From: an uncultured Lachnospiraceae bacterium
GTDB lineage: Bacteria > Bacillota > Clostridia > Lachnospirales > Lachnospiraceae
Assembly (NCBI GenBank): GCA_910585205.1
Contig: CAJUCC010000071.1
Coordinates: forward strand, 1 to 9,785
Direction: 5' to 3'
Length of the DNA stretch: 9,785 nt
Shown here: positions 6,887 through 9,785 of the stretch, piece by piece
How the letters are laid out: each line of letters begins with the position of its first letter
Position numbering within the stretch: position 1 is the first letter of the stretch
The notes under the pieces: model-generated
Told to the model about the DNA's origin: nothing
The model's input: only the letters and a program-made list of their open reading frames with translations
Database searches by the model: none
Translations under genes and position numbers: made by a program

Positions 6887-7033
6887 ACTCAGCGAGGCGT
6901 TTTCGAGCGCAGTGGGAACAGAAATTCCTGTCTGACGGGCGAAATCAGAGCGGTTCCGGGCTCTGCACGGAGGCCGTCGGCAGAAATGATACCGCCGGAG
7001 GGCGGAGGCATTGAAAAAGGAGGAATTGGAATC
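6887..7033 (+). other. leuCD mRNA leader with small hairpins
   Basis: The leader is long for a simple operon. It contains CAGAGC-N8-GCTCTG (6946-6965) and CCGCC-GGAG-GGCGG (6992-7005), the latter ending 12 bases before the ribosome site AGGAGG (7018-7023). I found no T-box element, no T-run terminator, and no leader peptide rich in leucine codons. An ATG at 6988 is in frame with leuC but has no convincing ribosome site. A regulatory role is possible but not shown. Confidence 0.4.
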
Positions 7034-8299
7034 ATGGGAATGACAATGACGCAGAAGATTCTGGCGGCGCACGCCGGGCTTGCCTGTGTGGAGGCCGGAC
7101 AGCTGATCGAGGCGGATCTGGATCTGGTACTGGGCAATGATATTACAAGCCCGGTGGCGATTAAGGAAATGGAAAAGATGAACACGAAAGGGGTATTTGA
7201 TAAGGATAAGATTGCCCTTGTGCCGGATCATTTTGTGCCCAATAAAGATATTAAATCGGCAGAGCATTGTAAATGCGTCCGGGAGTTTGCCCACAAACAT
7301 GCGATAACGAACTATTTTGAGGTCGGAGAGATGGGAATCGAACATGCGCTGCTGCCGGAGAAAGGGCTGACCGTGGCGGGGGATGTGGTGATCGGTGCGG
7401 ACTCCCATACCTGTACATACGGCGCTCTGGGAGCGTTTTCCACCGGCGTCGGCAGCACGGATATGGCTGCGGGTATGGCGACGGGAAAGGCATGGTTTAA
7501 GGTTCCTTCCGCTATCCGGTTTTGCCTTACGGGAAAGCCTTCGGCGTGGGTCAGCGGGAAAGACGTGATTTTGCACATTATCGGCATGATCGGGGTGGAC
7601 GGCGCGTTATACAAGTCCATGGAATTTGTGGGGGACGGCGTGGCGAATCTGTCGATGGATGACCGCTTTACCATTGCCAATATGGCGATCGAGGCCGGCG
7701 GCAAAAACGGTATCTTCCCGGTCGATGAGAAAGCGGCCGCTTATATGAAAGAACATTCGCAGCGTGCGTATACCGTATATGAGGCCGACGAAGATGCGGT
7801 CTACGATGCGGTTTATACGATTGACTTAAGCGCTTTACGGCCGACGGTTGCTTTCCCGCATCTCCCGGAAAATACAAAGACGATCGATGAGATCACGGAG
7901 GATGTGAGAATCGATCAGGTTGTGATCGGCTCCTGCACGAACGGCAGGCTGGATGATATGCGCACCGCTGCCCGTGTGCTGAAAGGGCGGCATGTGGCGA
8001 AAGGGATGCGCTGCATTATTCTGCCGGCGACACAGGCGATTTATATGCAGGCCATGGAAGAGGGGCTTTTGAAAATCTTTATCGAGGCAGGCGCCGTGGT
8101 AAGCACGCCTACGTGCGGGCCGTGTCTCGGCGGTTATATGGGGATTCTGGCGGCAGGCGAACGCTGCGTTTCCACGACGAACCGCAATTTCGTAGGCCGT
8201 ATGGGACATGTGGAATCGGAAGTGTATCTGGCGAGTCCGGCCGTGGCGGCGGCCAGCGCCGTCACCGGAAAGATTTCCGCACCGGAAGAGCTCGACTGA
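7034..8299 (+). CDS. leuC: 3-isopropylmalate dehydratase large subunit
   Basis: Large subunit of the aconitase-family enzyme that isomerises 2-isopropylmalate to 3-isopropylmalate in leucine synthesis; 421 aa, the length of the archaeal/clostridial-type LeuC. The start MGMTMTQKILAAHAG is the conserved N-terminus of this group and follows AGGAGG (7018-7023) at ten bases, so longer in-frame starts were dropped. Segments GADSHTCTYGALGAFSTGVG and GSCTNGRLDD are typical. The three 4Fe-4S ligands are Cys301 (in SCTNGR) and Cys361 and Cys364 (in TCGPCLGG). leuD follows after 13 bp. Homoaconitase and 2,3-dimethylmalate dehydratase share this fold. LeuC is preferred on overall similarity, but substrate is not proved without leuA or leuB nearby. 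Confidence 0.92.
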   Translation: MGMTMTQKILAAHAGLACVEAGQLIEADLDLVLGNDITSPVAIKEMEKMNTKGVFDKDKIALVPDHFVPNKDIKSAEHCKCVREFAHKHAITNYFEVGEMGIEHALLPEKGLTVAGDVVIGADSHTCTYGALGAFSTGVGSTDMAAGMATGKAWFKVPSAIRFCLTGKPSAWVSGKDVILHIIGMIGVDGALYKSMEFVGDGVANLSMDDRFTIANMAIEAGGKNGIFPVDEKAAAYMKEHSQRAYTVYEADEDAVYDAVYTIDLSALRPTVAFPHLPENTKTIDEITEDVRIDQVVIGSCTNGRLDDMRTAARVLKGRHVAKGMRCIILPATQAIYMQAMEEGLLKIFIEAGAVVSTPTCGPCLGGYMGILAAGERCVSTTNRNFVGRMGHVESEVYLASPAVAAASAVTGKISAPEELD

Positions 8300-8312
8300 A
8301 AGGAGAGGAATT

Positions 8313-8807
8313 ATGAAAGTAAAAGGCACGGTATTTCAATATGGCGATAATGTGGACACGGACGTGATTATTCCCGCAAGGTATCTGAATTCTTCCGATC
8401 CGGCGGAACTGGCACAGCATTGTATGGAAGATATTGACACAACATTTATACAAAAGGTTCAAAAAGGGGATATTATCGTAGCCCGGAAAAATTTTGGCTG
8501 CGGATCTTCCAGAGAGCATGCGCCCATTGCCATCAAGGCGGCAGGCGTGAGCTGTGTGATAGCGGAAACATTCGCGAGAATTTTTTACCGCAACGCGATC
8601 AATATCGGGCTTCCGATTATCGAATGCCCGGAGGCGGCGCGGGCAATCGGGGCCGGCGACGTGGTGGAGATCGATTTTGACAGCGGTTTAATAACGGATG
8701 TTACCAAAGGGGAGTCGTGGCAGGGACAGGCTTTTCCGGAATTTATGCAGAAAATTATCCGGGCGGAGGGATTGATTCCTTATATCAATCAAAAAGAAAC
8801 GGTGTAG
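8313..8807 (+). CDS. leuD: 3-isopropylmalate dehydratase small subunit
   Basis: Small (swivel) subunit that completes the LeuC active site, 164 aa. The opening MKVKGTVFQYGDNVDTDVIIP carries the conserved DNVDTD (12-17). RYLNSSD (23-29) is the loop that contacts the substrate side chain. FGCGSSREHAP (61-71) is the invariant small-subunit motif with the substrate-binding Ser-Arg. The ATG follows AGGAGAGGAA and lies 13 bp after leuC, so the two are made together. The frame is open further upstream, inside leuC, but that stretch is not part of the family. The loop has Asn26 where methanogen homoaconitases carry Arg (YLRT), which favours an isopropylmalate-type substrate; this is inference. Confidence 0.92.
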   Translation: MKVKGTVFQYGDNVDTDVIIPARYLNSSDPAELAQHCMEDIDTTFIQKVQKGDIIVARKNFGCGSSREHAPIAIKAAGVSCVIAETFARIFYRNAINIGLPIIECPEAARAIGAGDVVEIDFDSGLITDVTKGESWQGQAFPEFMQKIIRAEGLIPYINQKETV

Positions 8808-8818
8808 CATAAAAACCT

Positions 8819-8850
8819 GACACAGGATGTCTCCTTTTATCGGTTATACT
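8819..8850 (+). promoter_or_regulatory. Candidate regulated promoter of the GyrI-like gene
   Basis: TATACT (8845-8850) is a fair -10 box, but no acceptable -35 hexamer lies 16-18 bp upstream. Instead there is a dyad GACA-N5-TGTC (8819-8831) where the -35 would be. GGTTAT also occurs twice, 11 bp apart (8842-8847 and 8853-8858), around the -10. A promoter lacking a -35 but carrying a dyad suggests activator or repressor control. No regulator gene for it is in the window. Confidence 0.4.
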
Positions 8851-8879
8851 GTGGTTATCAAATAAAACAAAAGGAGACA
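8828..8879 (+). repeat. Perfect 11-bp inverted repeat covering the ribosome site of the GyrI-like gene
   Basis: TGTCTCCTTTT (8828-8838) and AAAAGGAGACA (8869-8879) are exact complements around a 30-base loop. The right arm contains the ribosome site AAAGGAGA used by the ATG at 8884. An RNA containing both arms would hide that site. An RNA started from the local -10 box (start near 8857) would lack the left arm and stay open. The two arms could instead be paired protein-binding sites flanking the promoter. Confidence 0.7.
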
Positions 8880-8883
8880 GCAT

Positions 8884-9363
8884 ATGAATTACGAAATTGT
8901 GACACTGGAAGAAAAAATAACGGCCGGTATTGCGGCGCGCACCTCCAATGCGTCCCCGGACATGGGCGCCGTGATCGGCGGACTGTGGAATCGGTTTTTC
9001 AGTGAAGGGATCTTTGCTTCCATTCCGAATAAGGTAAATGACCGGGCGCTTGGCATTTATACCGATTATACACAGGAGGAAAAAGCCGATTACACGGTAC
9101 TGACAGCCTGTGAAGTCAGTGCGGAGCCGGAAGCGGGGACGCTTACGGTCTGCCGGATTCCGGCCGGCCGTTATGTCCGCTTTGCCGTACGGGGGAACAT
9201 GCATACGGCGGTGGCTGCGGCATGGGAGGAAATCGGCAGGATGGATTTGCCGCGGGCGTACCGCTGTGATTTTGAGGAATATCGGAACGCCGACATGGAA
9301 CATGCGGAAATCGATATTTATATCGGACTGCAGGACGGGGCGGCATTTCCGCTTGACAAGTAG
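8884..9363 (+). CDS. GyrI-like small-molecule (effector) binding domain protein
   Basis: Stand-alone protein of 159 aa, the length of one AraC-type effector-binding/GyrI-like domain, with no DNA-binding domain attached. The order of elements is typical: MNYEIVTLEEKITAGIAART at the start, a helix with GGLWNRFFSEG, the strand ALGIYTDY, a central VLTACEVS, the segment VCRIPAGRYVRFAVRGN, a helix AAAWEEIGR, and a C-terminal DFEEYRN leading to EIDIYIGL. The acidic residue before the last strand is the usual cationic-ligand contact. Such proteins bind drugs or hydrophobic cations, and some members have been shown to hydrolyse toxic cyclopropanoid natural products. Substrate here is unknown. ATG follows AAAGGAGA at six bases. 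It is 76 bp after leuD with no clear terminator between, and its last codons carry the -35 box of the proS promoter. Confidence 0.8.
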   Translation: MNYEIVTLEEKITAGIAARTSNASPDMGAVIGGLWNRFFSEGIFASIPNKVNDRALGIYTDYTQEEKADYTVLTACEVSAEPEAGTLTVCRIPAGRYVRFAVRGNMHTAVAAAWEEIGRMDLPRAYRCDFEEYRNADMEHAEIDIYIGLQDGAAFPLDK

Positions 9364-9381
9364 TTTTGCCTCATTTATAAT
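9353..9381 (+). promoter_or_regulatory. Consensus promoter of the proS T-box transcript
   Basis: TTGACA (9353-9358), a 17-bp spacer and TATAAT (9376-9381): a perfect sigma-A promoter. The -35 hexamer lies inside the last codons of the GyrI-like gene (stop at 9361-9363). The predicted start is near 9388, immediately before the T-box stem I. Confidence 0.88.
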
Positions 9382-9387
9382 GGCAGA

Positions 9388-9620
9388 CAGAGCGACGAAG
9401 AGGACTAGTAGACAGGGGCTGTGCTTCAGAGAGGAAACGACTGGTGTGAGATTTCCGCAAAAGTCTGTCGAACCTGCCTTGGAGCTTCTGGATGAAAGTT
9501 CAGCGCCGGCCGGCGTTATCGGCGAAACGGAGTGAATCGGCTGCGGCCGGTTAAAAAGGGTGGTACCACCGATTGGAAAATTGGTCCCTTGTTTTTCTTA
9601 GGAAAAATAAGGGGCTTTTT
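9388..9620 (+). promoter_or_regulatory. T-box riboswitch, proline (CCU) specifier
   Basis: This leader senses uncharged tRNA-Pro and controls proS by antitermination. Stem I holds the AGUA loop-E element (9407-9410), a GACAG/CTGTC helix (9411-9415 with 9465-9469) and an upper GGAAA/TTTCC hairpin (9433-9437 with 9452-9456). The specifier loop reads GAACCTG, with CCT (9473-9475) as the proline codon. The T-box AGGGTGGTACCACC (9557-9570) includes TGGT, which pairs with the ACCA end of tRNA-Pro. Antiterminator helices are AAGGG (9556-9560) with CCCTT (9586-9590), and CCGAT with ATTGG inside. The middle region is very GC-rich, including the 12-bp palindrome CGCCGGCCGGCG (9504-9515). Boundaries are approximate. 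Confidence 0.93.
9584..9620 (+). terminator. T-box terminator hairpin
   Basis: GTCCCTTGTTTTTC (9584-9597) pairs with GAAAAATAAGGGGC (9602-9615) through 14 pairs including two G-U, with the loop TTAG, followed by five T residues (9616-9620). Its left arm shares CCCTT (9586-9590) with the antiterminator, so the two folds exclude each other. Confidence 0.92.
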
Positions 9621-9678
9621 ATCATTCGGGAAATCCCGCAAAGTAAAATTCATTTGGATGAAAAGTGAGGATGAGCAG

Positions 9679-9785
9679 ATGAAACTGAAAAATCTTGTAG
9701 GAGACCGTTTTAAAGAAAGACCGGCGGATTGTGTTATTGACAGTCATGCGTTTACCATTCGCGGCGGTTATATTAAATATGTGGC
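9679..9785 (+). CDS. proS: Prolyl-tRNA synthetase, N-terminal part (cut by window end)
   Basis: The first 35 codons plus two bases, starting MKLKNLVGDRFKERPADC and continuing with the SHAFTIRGGYIKYV segment, match the start of bacterial class II prolyl-tRNA synthetases of clostridia, which charge tRNA-Pro in the cytoplasm. The independent support is the T-box upstream with a proline specifier. The ATG at 9679 follows GAGG (9667-9670) at eight bases. An in-frame ATG at 9658 would add seven residues but has no ribosome site. The catalytic motifs lie beyond the window. Confidence 0.9.
   Translation, partial: MKLKNLVGDRFKERPADCVIDSHAFTIRGGYIKYV

Noticed and set aside
6869..7033. In-frame N-terminal extension of leuC (55 codons)
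   Set aside because: It includes the -10 box and the ribosome site. The conserved LeuC N-terminus begins at 7034.
6794..7576. A 260-codon minus-strand open frame across the leuC leader and 5' part of leuC
   Set aside because: It runs through the LysR-leuC regulatory region and the conserved start of LeuC. The product is Arg/His-rich with no family resemblance.
8808..8883. Terminator for leuCD
   Set aside because: The inverted repeat here has a 30-base loop and no T run after its right arm, so it does not look like an intrinsic terminator.
9035..9535. Plus-strand open frame overlapping the end of the GyrI-like gene and the T-box
   Set aside because: It crosses structured riboswitch RNA and is out of frame with the recognised GyrI-like gene. 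Its Arg-rich product has no family features.
9627..9638. Small CGGG-AAAT-CCCG hairpin after the T-box terminator
   Set aside because: Only four pairs and no conserved position. Likely incidental.

Overview
The window looks like chromosomal DNA from a Gram-positive Firmicute, most likely Clostridia and probably Lachnospiraceae. The evidence is purine-rich AGGAGG-type ribosome sites before most genes, consensus sigma-A promoters, a T-box riboswitch ahead of an aminoacyl-tRNA synthetase gene, a single polypeptide potB-potC-potD style polyamine system, and an archaeal/clostridial-type two-subunit isopropylmalate dehydratase. Base composition is close to balanced and similar throughout. No mobile element, CRISPR array, tRNA or rRNA was seen, and no gene looks broken. 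The species assignment is inference.

Left part (1-4567): the last 28 codons of an unidentified plus-strand gene end at 89 and meet a strong hairpin terminator (114-145). The other side of the terminator closes a minus-strand operon read from about 4533 down to 151: an XRE-cupin regulator, then potA, potB, potC and potD. These encode a complete spermidine/putrescine ABC importer: ATPase, two permeases and a lipoprotein receptor. A near-consensus promoter and a cluster of TAAAC/GTTTA repeats lie in front of the regulator, which suggests that the regulator controls its own operon, as PuuR-type proteins do in polyamine metabolism.

Middle part (4601-6748): a divergent plus-strand gene with its own consensus promoter encodes a cytoplasmic seven-bladed beta-propeller protein of the lactonase (6-phosphogluconolactonase-like) family. 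It converges on a LysR-type regulator gene on the minus strand. The 131-bp gap between them holds a long, nearly perfect hairpin.

Right part (6749-9785): the LysR gene is divergent from leuC-leuD, the two subunits of 3-isopropylmalate dehydratase (leucine pathway). The 285-bp divergent region has an extended -10 promoter for leuCD and a T-N11-A dyad centred about 65 bp upstream of the predicted start, the standard place for a LysR recognition site. leuA and leuB are not in the window. After leuD comes a GyrI-like effector-binding protein whose ribosome site is one arm of a perfect 11-bp inverted repeat. The other arm lies upstream of its likely -10 box, so only readthrough mRNA from leuCD would fold over the ribosome site. 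The window ends with a consensus promoter (its -35 lies inside the end of the GyrI-like gene), a complete T-box leader with a CCU proline specifier and a terminator, and the first 35 codons of proS.

Nothing here amounts to a clearly new multi-gene system. The most interesting signals are in the non-coding DNA: the ribosome-site inverted repeat at 8828-8879, the operator repeats at 4499-4525, the LysR site at 6814-6830 and the orphan hairpin at 5762-5815.
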